From Basidiobolus heterosporus B8920 (taxonomy: Eukaryota; Basidiobolomycota; Basidiobolomycetes; Basidiobolales; Basidiobolaceae), in the NCBI GenBank assembly GCA_000697455.1, contig JNET01029041.1:1-41729 (forward strand): a stretch of DNA of 41,729 nt, read 5' to 3'. The translations under genes were made by a program, and so were the position numbers. Below, in pieces: positions 10,214-21,084 of the stretch. The stretch's first letter is position 1; each line of letters starts with the position of its first letter. The notes beneath the pieces are model-generated. The model made no database searches. It was not told the origin of the DNA and was given only the letters and a program-made list of their open reading frames with translations.

Positions 10214-11388
10214 TCACAAAGCAGCTTGAACAACTTGTCCACCCTCCCAAACTTCACCAGGGTTCAATTTGATGGGACTGGCTACAGTACCACATTCGAC
10301 GCAAATCATATTCTTGTACTCATCATCTCCAAAGTCTGCCATACCATTGGCTTTCTCCACCCAAGGGTTCCAAACTACAGTATCCTCCAGATTGTTTCTT
10401 TTGATCAACAATGCCTTTCCGTGGCCATCATCAAGTTTTAGTTCAATAGAGGTGACGTTTTTGTATACGCTATCTACTTCAGAAGCAACTTGAATGGAAG
10501 AACGTTCTTCTTTGGCTTCAGTACCCTTAACTTTGTCAGTGTACTTGTAGCCATGTAATCCGCTAACTGAGGCCTTGGTAACATCCTAATATAAATATAG
10601 CTTAACAAAGATCACCGGGTGGTGCTCAGAAAGTAGCTGAATTTGACTTACGGGAACCTGGAAGTAAGTATGAAGTAAAGTAGTGAAATCAAAAGATTTT
10701 CCACTATCGGGTGTTTCAGCATTTTTAACAGTTAAAGTGGTTTCCAGAGTATCCGCCTTCAAGGTAACAGTGTAAACCAATTCAAAAGCAAAGGGCCAGA
10801 TTTTACGGAAATCAGGACCAATTTGAACATCGTTCAAGCCTGAATGACCGGGAGATAAATTAATCCTGGACTCTTTGTTGGTTACGATGAACAATATGAA
10901 AACTTACCAAAACGAACTTTGACTTCATCTTCGGACCCGGCAACGGTTCCGAGCCATTGCCAACGAGTGATTCTAGCAAATCCGTGTTGTGGTAAACCAG
11001 AAGCAGGGTTTGGTGCTTCAGCTTTACCGAAGTTAGGGAAAACGAGTGGAATTCTGAGGTTGAAAAGCTTAAGTTCTATGATAATACATCGATTTGTATA
11101 AGGAAGTTCACTTACCCTCCTCGAATGGCTTTAGTACCGTTAAGGATGGCTTTTTGACTGAGTAGCAAGCATGGTTAGTTAGTCAGAAGGATATTGTCGT
11201 TGCTTTGAGAAGAAATACAAAACCAACCTAACAAAGAGTCTTTCGACATCCTTGACCTTCCAGCTTGTAACTGTGGCTCCATAGAGGCTGACAGTGGTAG
11301 TGGCACCTTCTGGGTGAGTCAAGATGATTTGGTCAGGTGAGCCGTCCTCGGCTTGTACAATTTTAACTGCTTTTCCGGACCAAGACAT
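10214..11388 (-). CDS. Glucose-6-phosphate 1-epimerase (D-hexose-6-phosphate mutarotase)
   Basis: Aldose-1-epimerase-like protein of the YMR099C type, interconverting the alpha and beta anomers of glucose 6-phosphate in the cytosol. Five exons on the minus strand: 11388-11228, 11157-11116, 11053-10908, 10839-10652, 10585-10214; 302 residues, against about 297 for the yeast enzyme. Family signatures across the splices are DVERLFVSQKAILNGTKAIR, GGIPLVFPNFG, LPQHGFAR, FDFTTLLHTYFQVP and VVWNPWVEKANGMADFGDDE. The His in LLHTYF and the Glu in CVECGTV are in the positions of the catalytic His and Glu of this family. The 108 bp upstream of its ATG end at a perfect TCACGTGA. Confidence 0.93.
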
Positions 11389-12203
11389 ATTTTAAATAGG
11401 AAGGTTTTGTAGAGCGTACAAGAAACTTATGTCGACTTCGTTCGGCACGGAAAGCTTGTTATCTATTAAATACGATGATTATCGTCACTTCTCAATCACG
11501 TGAGGAGTCCTGGTTGACGTACTACATAGTATCATGAAGTATTCGGATGAAGGCCAAATAACAGTCTAGTTCCCATCTTCATCATTTCCTGGATTTCCAC
11601 TGGATCTATGCGTATCCAATTCTATATCTCAGTAGGTGACGTAAGCTAGCCAGAACGCTTGTCAATCACAGAATTAAGAATCAGCGTGAGGCATGGCTAA
11701 CAGAATAGAATTGGAGTAGATCATTAGTATTGAGTGGTAAGGAAAAGGTAACCAGGTCCCCATGAATATTGCTTTTGGAATTCGCCGTTTTAACCTAGGC
11801 TAGATTTCAGGTACAGTTCATAGCCATATCAAATACGCCGTTTGATCTATTTTAAAGTGAGATTCTTGCTCTATCTTTCGTTCCAATATGTGTGTTAGAT
11901 AATAATTACATGGTCTTGCTTGCTCAGCTAGAATTCCAATAAATTATGGTGTATTTGTGCAAAATGAGTGATATGAAAAAGAATGCTATAAAATTTTCCA
12001 CGTAATAGCATTAGTTTCGAAAGGTGATCAATTTGATTAGTTGGAGAGCAGGCGTCATTATTCGTATACCTTTGCCACAATTTGTTTCTCCTTGATTTTT
12101 CCTCCTTAGCTACGTATTATTAAAGAAGGAACACCTGACTCCTTTTTGCTTTTATACGTTTACAAAAAAGTCAAGTTTTCGAGAAAGCCATAAGCCAAAG
12201 ACA
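11389..12203. other. Divergent promoter region, epimerase and Bro1
   Basis: 815 bp between two divergently transcribed genes, no supported gene. It contains the TCACGTGA palindrome described separately and, nearer to Bro1, AT-rich sequence without a clear TATA box. Confidence 0.5.
11496..11503. promoter_or_regulatory. TCACGTGA palindrome (E-box/Cbf1-type) upstream of the epimerase gene
   Basis: Perfect 8-bp palindrome 108 bp upstream of the epimerase ATG. The flank AATCACGTGAGG is identical over 12 bp to the site upstream of Rad23. CACGTG is the core bound by bHLH and bHLH-Zip factors; which factor acts here is unknown. Confidence 0.5.
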
Positions 12204-15200
12204 ATGATACAATCTCCTTGTATTCACGTCCCCAGTAAGCGGACAGAAGAGGTCGATTGGGCTACTCCTTTGAAAAAGTATATTGCTAGTAATTATCAAG
12301 ATGACCCAGAAAAATATTTGGAGGAGGTCAATACCATCAATAGACTTCGTCAAGATATGCGTGGTGCTGGGAAAGATACTACGGGAAGGGATTTGCTCTA
12401 TCGGTACTATGGACAATTGGAGCTGCTTGATTTACGCTTTCCTGTTGATGAAAACAACATTAAAATTTCCTTCACTTGGTAATATACCTCTTGAAACTTG
12501 GCGGCTTTTCTCTGTCTGACATGTTTGTTTAATTGTTTAGGTGTGATACATTTACTGGAAAAACCACTTCTCAATTTTCTTTAGCGTACGAAAAGGCTTG
12601 TACCATATTCAACATGGCTTCGACCTTGTCCGCAATTGCTTCTTCTCAAGTTCGCTCGGAGCCCGAGGGATTGAAGCGCGCTTTCAATTACTTTCAAGCT
12701 TCTGCTGGAATGTTTACTTACATAAATGAAAACTTCCTTCATGCCCCTTCTACTGATCTTAGTAGAGATATCGTTAAAATATTATCTCAACTCATGCTAT
12801 CTCAGGCTCAAGAATGTTTCCTCGAAAAAAGTCTTGGCGAGAAAAAGAAGGATGCTCTTATAGCAAAGTTAGCAAGTCAGGCTTCTTGGTCTTATGGATC
12901 AGTTGTTGATGCAATGAATGAAGGTGTCGCTAAAACTGCTCTTAGTCGTTGGTGGCATATGGTTTGTCAGGTAAGGCAATCTCTATGGAGTATATCTAGT
13001 CGAACCTGCTTTAATAACTTGTCAATCAACATCCGGCTAGGCCAAACAAAAGCACTATCAAGCTGTTGCTCAGTATCACAAAGCACTGGCATGTGAAGCT
13101 GAAAACAAGTATGGTGAAGTTGTTGCTCGCCTCACTTTCGCTGAAACCAATGCCAAGGAAGCCACTAAGTTGGTCAACACATTTGCAAGTGGATTTACAC
13201 CTTCTTTAACCTCCATCCCCCCAGATGCTGCAACAGCTCTTCAAGATATCACCAAATCTTCTCAGACCATCATTTCAGAGAAGTTGGTGTCGGCTACTAA
13301 AGATAACGACCTGGTTTATCATGATACTGTCCCTAATGTAGATGTGTTGCAACCTATCGACAAACTCAATGCTGTCAAACCCATCCCAATCTCCGAACTT
13401 TACGGTCCTAATGAAATACAAAAAGTTATTGGTGTTGATATTTTCCAAAGACTGATCCCTCTATCCGTTCACGAATCTTCATCTCTTTATTCAGAGGAAA
13501 AGGCAAAAATCATTCGTAAAGAGACAGAGAGAGTAGATCTTGCCGACGGAGAGCTTGATGCGGCCTTTTCTTTCATGCAACTTCCCCAGTCTATCGAAAA
13601 GTTCAAGAATAGAAATTCAGCAGGTGAGAAGTCTATCTCCTCTCTTGCTCGCAGCACTCCGGAGGTAAAAGAGTGGGCCAGGATGATCAGTCAAGAAGAA
13701 AACGAGAGAGGAATGGTCGGCGATTTAATTGTGACACTTGAAGGACTTCGAGGTAAAGCTAAGGAGTTGATCGACGGTGTTAGTATTTCCTTGGAGCAAG
13801 AACAGCGTGATTGTGAAGCTATGAGGGTAAGTTATATGCCATTGACGCACCTGTTAACAATCATTTAATCCTTCCACTTCACAGGTCAAATTTGGAGATC
13901 TCTGGACTCAAGTACCCTCTGGTACACTTACGGCTAGCTTCCGTCAAGATATCCGAACTCATCGCGAGGCTCTTGATAAAGCCATTGCTTCTGATAGGTC
14001 TTTGATCTCCAGATTCGAAGAAATACATACTTCCATTGAAGTACTTCGTGAAGGAGAGCATAGTGACAGACTAGAACAAATGTTTGCTGAAGCAGTTGCC
14101 AGTGCTGCAGGATCCGGTAGTAATTCTGCTAATGAAAGCACTTTATTAGATACCGATATGGAGGATGGAATCGAGTCTAACATAGCAAACATTGAAAAGA
14201 GTATTGAAAAGTTGAACAAGATCAAGAAGGAAAGACAAGAGACTCTTGACGACTTGAAGAATAAGGTTCGTACCTTCTGCTATGTTAATTCATAACTTTG
14301 ACCACCTTCTAACATTTATTGGTCTACAGATACAGGAAGATGATATTTCCCACTTGTTGATTTTAAATAAGAAATCTCCAAATATCGAGTCTCAGCTATT
14401 CGCCACTGAACTCGAAAAATTCAAGGGACATCAGAATCGTATTACCGCAGCTATTCACCACCAACAAGCAATTATTCAAGAGCTTTCCGGCTATTTCAAG
14501 GCTCTGATGGAAGGGGCTGAGGCTAAACGTGTTCAACGAGTTTGGGATAATGCTGAAGCTAGAAGGGACGAAGTGACCAACAAACTTCGCATTGCATCCA
14601 ACGACTACCTAGATATTAAGAATGGCGTTAGGTATTGTACATTTCTGAGATATATGTTGACCGTCTAGATCAAATCTAACATAGCATATTTGTTTACAGA
14701 AAAGGTGTCCAGTTCTACGCGGATTTGAATGATGTTTTAGCTGATCTTAATACCAATGCTAGGAGATTAGTTCACGACCGTGAGCAAGAGAGGCAATCCT
14801 TGGTTCAATCGATTGAAGGGAATAAAGTTGAACGAGAACATCAAGCACTAAAAGAGCAACTGGAGAAATATCAGGATGTTCCTCTGGATCGAGGTCAACG
14901 CCATTTTGAAAATCCTCCAATGAACCCTGCCTTTGCCAATCCTGCAGAAGCAAATATCTATGCAGATATGGCCATCAAGAAACTCACTGAACAGGCTAAT
15001 CGTCTTCATATTAACAATGAAAGTGGGCAGCTTCCTTATGCCCCTCCGGGTGCTCCATCAGGATTTAATCTCCCACCTCCCGCACATGCCCCTCCCGCTC
15101 CTAATCAAGGACCAGCAAGATACAACCAGCCCGACTACACCAATAGCCCGGTTTTCTCGCCTCCTCCACCTAACGCTCAGGGTTCCGTTTGTAAAACACC

Positions 15201-16941
15201 CTCTTATGGATCAGATAAAGCGCAGAGTCCCTACTATCCACCACCCCAGAACGCACAAGTGCCTATGGCAAGAACTCCGTCTTATGGATCGGAGGCTGAT
15301 CATCTTAACCCGTACTTCCCACCTGCTGGAAATCAACCACCTCCACCAATGAATGCCCCTCATGGTGCAGCTGTTCAACCAAGCATGATTCCTGGAGGTT
15401 ACCAACCTGCACAGTCACCCTATGTCAACCAAGATCCTCAATTTAGAGCTCCAAGACAACCTGCTCCTCAACATCCACATGCCAATATTCATTCACCTGA
15501 TGTTGCCGAGCCTAGACAGTTATCACCAGTAATGGACCGTAATACTCAAGCTCCAATCGGCGGATACCAAGGACAATACGGCTATGGCCAGCCTCCATAT
15601 CAACAGCAACAACAGCATCAACATCAACCGCCTATCCATACCTCGCAGCCTCAGAACTACTCTAGCCCAGTTGGATATGGGTACTCACAACAACAGACAC
15701 CAGTTCCTGAAAATGTCGCCAGTCCTCAAGCAAATACCGCTGGATGGCAACCTCAGCAGCAGTACCAGAAAAATCTACCACAACGTCCTGAGTACAATCC
15801 TGGCCCTGCACAGCCAGTTCAACAACAACAGCAGCAATACCCTAACCAGAACCCTCAACTCAATCAATATCCTGGTTATGGCGGAACCTCACCCATCCCA
15901 GGCCAAGGACAACAGGGAATACAGAGACAGCCATCCAATTATGATCTACAGTTGAAACAATCTCCTCTACAAGGACAGCAAATGGGTCCAAATGGCCAGC
16001 CCCCTCGTAATCAACCTCCCCCACAACCTCAATATCAAGGCTTTGATCAAGTAGGCCAAAGACCTGATCCCCAACAATATTATAACCCACGTAATCAACA
16101 ACCACAATATAATCCCGCATTGCAGCAACAACCTCCTCAACAACCGCAACAACATCCTCGTCCAAACATGTATCATGAGGGAAGTCAAAATTCGCAATCC
16201 CAATACCCTTATGGTAACGGGCCAAATGCTCAAGTTATTTCTTCACCTTATCAACCATCTAATCCAGCTACGCTATCTGGCGGCTCTGATAACTCTTATG
16301 TGTCCACATCACAAGCTCCACCTCAACAAGGCTATCAATCGCAGCCACAGCAAGCACCATATCAACAATATCATGGTCAGCCACCAAACCAGCAACCGGG
16401 TCAAGACCCAAGACTGAGAGAAGCTACAGTTGGACAACAACCATATCAATACCAAGGAGGATCGGGTGGGCCAATGGGACAGCATCCCCCTCAACATCAG
16501 CAACCACCACTCCAACAAGAGCATAACTATCCAGGTTATCAGCAAAGACTTCCGCAAAATTATGAGGTGCCATCTCAACAATATCAACCATCAAATCCTC
16601 AACAACAATTCCAAGCTCCACCTGGACCACATGGATACCAATTGCAACAAGGCTATAACCCACCTCCACCTCAAGGCGCAAGTGGTTACGTGAATCCATC
16701 GCCTCAAGGATGGCAGCAAGGAGCACCGCAACAGCAACCTATGGGTAATCAATATCAACCCCCAGCTGTGATCCAGGGTCAGCAACCTCCAGCTCCGCAA
16801 CAGCAGCAGCAACAACAACAATACCAGCAGCAGCAGCAACAGCAACAGCAACCTGGACAATGGAATGGTTATCCTCAACAACAAGCACCACCTCCAGGGA
16901 ATTTCTACGGAGGACAGGGAGGCGGATCTCTCTTGGACTAA
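12204..16941 (+). CDS. BRO1-domain ESCRT-associated protein with very long Pro/Gln-rich tail
   Basis: Six exons: 12204-12478, 12541-12970, 13041-13826, 13885-14265, 14330-14631, 14700-16941; about 1471 residues. Residues about 5-390 are a BRO1 domain: SPCIHVPSKRTEEVDWATPL, YYGQLELLDLRFP, WCDTFTG, YEKACTIFNMASTLSAIA, FNYFQASAGMFTYI, LMLSQAQECFLEKS and HYQAVAQYHKALACE. The next 400 residues are charged and helical, as expected for the V-shaped ALIX/Bro1 middle domain. From about residue 800 the chain is almost entirely Pro, Gln, Tyr, Asn and Gly, ending in polyGln blocks (16797-16853) and GGSLLD. BRO1 domains bind ESCRT-III (Snf7/CHMP4); V domains bind YPxL ligands and, in yeast Bro1, ubiquitin and Doa4. 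The proline-rich tail favours Bro1/ALIX over Rim20/PalA, which has only a short tail, but the distinction is not proven. Intron 4 has the unusual donor GTTCGT. Confidence 0.92.
16797..16853 (+). repeat. CAG/CAA microsatellite encoding polyglutamine in Bro1
   Basis: Imperfect run of CAG and CAA codons coding two Gln blocks split by a Tyr, near the C-terminus of the Bro1 gene. Mixed CAG/CAA usage should reduce slippage, but length variation between strains is still expected. Confidence 0.9.
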
Positions 16942-17378
16942 AAGCCCAAAGACATCCAACTAAAGCAACCATCATAACTCACCATTCCATTTCACCATCA
17001 CTCACAAACGAAACACTTTCCAACATGAATCAATCAGTTGACATAAGCATATTCGTTTGAAAGAAATTTTTTATTTTATGTAGCAAAAGAGATATATATT
17101 AATTAATGTATAAATTTTTAAGAAATTTCCCAAAAATTCATTCGTCTGGTATCTTTTAGTTAATTGACTACCATATAAAAAGGTAAGGACAAGGGTTAGG
17201 GTTAGGGTTGGGTTTGGTCTTTACTACAAAATCAAGTTTTATGAATGATCAACATGTGGATTATTTATTATTTATCTATATTACAAATCTATGTGTCTAT
17301 CTCATTGGATGGTAGTGAACACAATGGTCTATGTATATATAAGTGTGAGTGTGAGGTTATGCCAGCGTGAGATGAAGT
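16942..17378. other. Intergenic between convergent Bro1 and arrestin genes
   Basis: 437 bp shared 3' region, very AT-rich at 17060-17170. It contains the TTAGGG-type tract at 17193-17215; no gene seen. Confidence 0.5.
17193..17215 (+). repeat. Short interstitial telomere-like (TTAGGG) tract
   Basis: GGGTTA, GGGTTA, GGGTTG, GGTTT: two perfect and one or two degenerate units of the common fungal telomere repeat, located between two convergent stop codons rather than at a chromosome end. It could be a TTAGGG-factor binding site (Tbf1-like), a relic of end repair, or chance. Confidence 0.8.
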
Positions 17379-18450
17379 TTAAGCAGCGGAGTTCACAACA
17401 GTATGGTAATGAGGAGGAGCTATCATGGTTTCCATGGAGTATTCATAAGATGGTGGTGATGGAACGATACTGTAGCAAGGTAGCTCTTCATTGGTGTCCA
17501 GGTTTGGAGGACTAATAAGTATAGGAAGTTCGAAGTGAGCACTGGTCAACTTTCCCTTGAAACTAACATCAATACGGATCTGAAGACGATGTGTCACTTC
17601 AATATATTCGTTACTGGAGTCGAAGATCTTCAGTGAAGAGGGGATCTTCATCATCAACACCTTCTCGTTGTTAAGATGTTCTTCGCGGAACCAAGCAAAA
17701 CTCGTGTCTAAGTTTCTTTCAGTCTCGCGGACGATTTGGTTGGGATTCTTTGGGGATTTGTAGACAATACGTTGCTTTAGTAAGCAAGCAGCAAGGAGAA
17801 TTTTGTCCAGTTTGGTGTGATCAGTAATCTCGTGTTGTAACTGTAATGGAAACTCATCCCCAGGAGAGAATCGTAAATTGGGAATGGTGAAGTGACAGGA
17901 TAGTTTGTTCTCCCATTCTTGTTCCATATGCGTGATATGGCGAGGAGTGAGCAGAGAGTCAACGTAACGTCTGATATAGACAGGTTGCTCTGCCTTGAGT
18001 TTAAAGTATATTAAGGTAGTGTCGACTACCGCCTTGAACTTGTATTGGATAGACCCAGATTCCGATTTGATGCTTTCTGGTAAGTCTCTGGGCATAGCAA
18101 GTGTGAAGTCATAGGTGTTGATTTGTCCACTCTTGAAAGTTTGGCTCGTGGTGCTGTTGAGGAAGTTCCATTCTTTGTGATAGAAGAGGGTTTCATTCTT
18201 GCGAATATCTAAGAGATGAAGTGTGTTAGAGATCAGTAAATTAGAACTGATTAAATGATTGATGTTGCTTACCTGTAGTGGTTTGAACGGAGTATCTTCC
18301 TTCGAATTGAAGGGTGATTTTGTTAACTTTGACTGTGGAGTTGGGGGTGAAAATCAAAGTCCCGGAGAGAAGGTGGTCGCCAGTTCCACCGTAGCCTTTG
18401 TAAAATGTGTCTTGATCTAAGACAATATCGAGTTGAGTTTTTCTGGTCAT
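17379..18450 (-). CDS. Alpha-arrestin (ART family) with two PPxY motifs
   Basis: Two exons on the minus strand, 18450-18273 and 18208-17379; 335 residues. The N-lobe begins TQLDIVLDQDTFYKGYGG and continues LLSGTLIFTPNSTVKVNKIT, an arrestin N-domain pattern; FTLAMPRDLPESIKSESGSI with YKFKAVVD is the conserved end of that lobe (LP.S......I.Y.L.A). The C-lobe follows to about residue 305. The last 30 residues contain PPSY and PPHY, two PPxY motifs that recruit Nedd4/Rsp5 HECT ubiquitin ligases through WW domains. The inferred role is a ubiquitin-ligase adaptor for plasma-membrane or endosomal cargo. It is convergent with Bro1, which acts later in the same ubiquitin-dependent sorting route. A minus-strand TATATAA about 48 bp upstream of the ATG is a candidate TATA box. 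Confidence 0.88.
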
Positions 18451-19617
18451 TGTAACTTGTAAACGGATACTTCAAAAAGTTGACAATCTTCCCCCTCTTA
18501 TATACACTTCATCCTGTATTCAACGGACAATGTCCCCCATTTTGGAATTGCTGTATATGGTACCATTATCGCTGAGTATCCTAACTTTTAAAAAATCTGC
18601 GGACCATGTTATCTCTCTCACTTCCAGATGCATTCGATTCGTGATTGCTTGCATATCCAAAAAAGGCAGCATTTAGCGAATCATCTAGGAATCCTAAGAG
18701 TCATTGCAGTGGAGTGTTAATATTATGAGCAAATATTGGTCAATTGTTGAAAGAATTCTCGAATGAATTCATTGCTTTTGGGAAGAATAATTATCAAATG
18801 GATTAGCTAGATTTGTGATGGGGCAGTTGGTGAAAACATGGGAAAAATGTGAAAATTACGAACATTGCGATTTAAATGAATGCAATTCGATTCCAAGTTA
18901 CCATAAAAAAATTGTTTTGTAAATTGAATTTCGATGGTGGTCGGCAATTCCATATCCTTGGTATCAACAACCAATTTCGTATTATTTATGGAAATTTTTG
19001 ATCAATGTGGACATCGTTATCTCAAGAGATATGGTGTTTCCCTGCCTATATTGGCGAGTTGGTAACTCCGATATGGCTATGCAAACCGCCTACATGGTGT
19101 AACTGATCGCTACGATAATGTAATTTACGTAAAAATCTGTCGATTACCCAAGCCAAACCTTTCCACTCCAAGACTTGTGGAATTATTGCCAACACTTCGA
19201 TTAATCAGCCATGGACTGCTTCATGACTAATGATGACATCTAAGGGAGAAACGGAATTTGGATTTATCAAGTATTTACATGAAGAAGTACTGCGTCAATT
19301 TTGCTATAACTCGGGATCAACATGAAGAAAGGACGGTATTCACAAATGGATTAATTGGTAGCTTGATTTATTCCGTTGAATCAAAATTGTCTATATGCCA
19401 AACTTAGTTGTCAAACCAAAGGAATTGTTAGTGCATTTGGATGGATGTATATATACACTTTTACTAGAAGAGATATGGGTCATTTAGTAAGCTGATCTAC
19501 TTGTGATTTTCTTCAAGCAATATCAGAATATATGCCAGTCGTGTGCTTGGGTGATTTTTATTTTTGAACTGTTTAAAGTATCAAATTGTATCGAAGGGGA
19601 AATTCACAAAGAAGAAA
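18451..19617. other. Intergenic, arrestin promoter to eL36 3' end
   Basis: 1.17 kb, AT-rich, no supported gene on either strand. Left end: arrestin promoter. Right end: eL36 3' UTR, with a minus-strand AATAAA at 19557-19562 about 56 bp after the eL36 stop. Confidence 0.5.
18498..18504 (-). promoter_or_regulatory. TATA box of the alpha-arrestin gene
   Basis: Reads TATATAA on the minus strand, 48 bp before the ATG. This would imply a very short leader; placement by sequence only. Confidence 0.35.
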
Positions 19618-20031
19618 TTAATGGGCACGACGAGATTCGGCGATAACATTGGACATCTCTTCAACCTTGGCCTTGGCACGGATGAAGGTACCAAGTCTCT
19701 TCTTAGCAAGCTTACGGGCACGCTTATCCTTGGAGTTCTTTAACAATTCCATGATACGACGTTCATATGGGGCAAATCCAGCAACTTCACGAACGATTTC
19801 ACGAACGAACTTGACGCGCTTGGAAGCAACCTAGAGTTATCAAATATGCGAGGTGAGTCGAAAGTTCATTAAGAATATCTATCTTGGGATGTTCCATCGA
19901 TCCATCCATTAGATTAATGTGGATTCACTTACCCCCTTCTTGTGGGAAGGCTTGACCTTCAACTCACGACGAGTGGTGATGTGACCGTGGTTAGCACCAA
20001 GGATAATACCTGACTTTTGAGTAACGGCCAT
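19618..20031 (-). CDS. 60S ribosomal protein eL36
   Basis: Two exons on the minus strand, 20031-19933 and 19830-19618; 103 residues, against about 100 in yeast. Begins [17 protein letters not shown] and continues across the splice with [58 protein letters not shown] and SRRAH, the eL36 signature. An in-frame ATG at 20118 would add 29 residues absent from the family. I prefer 20031 because the stretch before it on the minus strand (CTCTTATTTCTTCC) is a pyrimidine-rich, TOP-like transcription start, which would place the upstream ATG outside the mRNA. It is divergent from the small gene at 20343 across a 311-bp promoter carrying TCACGTGA. Confidence 0.96.
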
Positions 20032-20342
20032 GTTTAGCAACTCTTCAAACGAAAATACACGTTTCGTCGTGGAAGAAATAAGAGAAGGAGCAATCTTCGA
20101 GGCGTCCTTCGTGGTCATAAAGCTTCCAATCCACCGTGGCCACCCTTTTTTTGCGTGTCACGTGAGATGCTGGGATTTTTTTTACGATTCCGTTTTGATT
20201 TTTTCATGCAAAACACCGACATCTGGCATATCCCCATGAGATTCATGTACACCCCATGATATACTGTTTAGATTGATAGATAGATAGAGATAAACACTTA
20301 GGGTTATCAAATGATCCAATTCAGCTTTAGACTTTGTAGAGC
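20032..20342. other. Bidirectional promoter of eL36 and the small unknown gene
   Basis: 311 bp. Contains TCACGTGA at 20158-20165 and a single TTAGGGTTA at about 20299. Ribosomal protein promoters of several fungi use TTAGGG-binding Tbf1/Rap1-type factors, so this single unit may be functional; that is inference. Confidence 0.45.
20158..20165. promoter_or_regulatory. TCACGTGA palindrome upstream of eL36
   Basis: Perfect palindrome 127 bp upstream of the preferred eL36 ATG and 178 bp upstream of the divergent small gene. Same core as the sites upstream of the epimerase and Rad23 genes. Confidence 0.5.
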
Positions 20343-20790
20343 ATGTTTAAGGAATACTTTATGAGTGCGAGATTTTTTCACCAGTCTAGAGTGGTGTACA
20401 CTAGGTTGGAGCCACTGATACTCAGTACTTTAACCATCAAAAGCACTGCCACTACCCAGGAAATACGCACTGTTTGCCGGGAAGTAGAGAGCGTGGACAA
20501 GGTGATTGACAAAGCCATACTTTCCCTTGAAAAAGAAAAAATCCTCACTCGCGTCAAAAGTTCTACCGCACCGAATTATGTTGGCCCAGGTGGTCTGAGT
20601 GCTGAGCAGGCAAGCTTTTTCCAGCCAAAATACTCGAATATTTGTTGATTAAGATTTATATTGACACTCGTATATCAACCTGCTTGTTTAGATATTTACC
20701 AAGGTGCAAGAAGCTAGACGCAGAGATGAGGAAAGCGGTCTACAGGAAGACTCAAGTCTCAACAAGGAAATCAAATGGAAGATTGCCTGA
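20343..20790 (+). CDS. Small protein of unknown function (121 residues), GC-AG intron
   Basis: Two exons, 20343-20609 and 20692-20790. The only phase-compatible junction I find uses a GC donor (CAG|GCAAGC) and a TTTAG acceptor, joining LSAEQ to IFTKVQEARRRDEESG; the unspliced frame stops at 20648. The first 25 residues (MFKEYFMSARFFHQSRVVY) are basic and hydrophobic without acidic residues after position 4, resembling a mitochondrial presequence. Residues 27-75 (PLILSTLTIKSTATTQEIRT then VDKVIDKAILSLEKEKILTR) look like a small winged-helix-like helical unit. I do not recognise the family. It shares its promoter with eL36, which may point to a growth-related or mitochondrial translation role. 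The intron call lowers confidence. Confidence 0.55.
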
Positions 20791-21084
20791 ATTCTTAAAC
20801 TATCAAAGCCACATCTGGGCATAATTTGTGGGAGAAATTAATCCATTCAGTTGATTGAGTTCGCTTGGGCAATTTGTCGGACAAAAAATACCTAGAGAAT
20901 CAAAAGTAATCTATGATTTTATTAACCAGAAGGGTGGGAAGGGGAAAAAAGAAAACCATCGGTTCGTCTTGTGGGCACTGATGGCCGATATTAAGAATTC
21001 TTGGCTTGAGATACATGGGTGTACTTGTAAGACTTATGATTACATAACAAATGTGAGATTGTATGGTTTTGAAGTAAATGCCTC

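Noticed and set aside
15860-16959. Long minus-strand open frames opposite the Bro1 tail
   Set aside because: Created by the repetitive CAA/CAG/CCA codons of the Pro/Gln-rich tail; antisense composition (Leu/Val/Trp-rich) is the expected shadow.
20032-20118. N-terminal 29-residue extension of eL36 from an upstream in-frame ATG
   Set aside because: Absent from the eL36 family, and a pyrimidine-rich transcription-start-like tract lies between the two ATGs.
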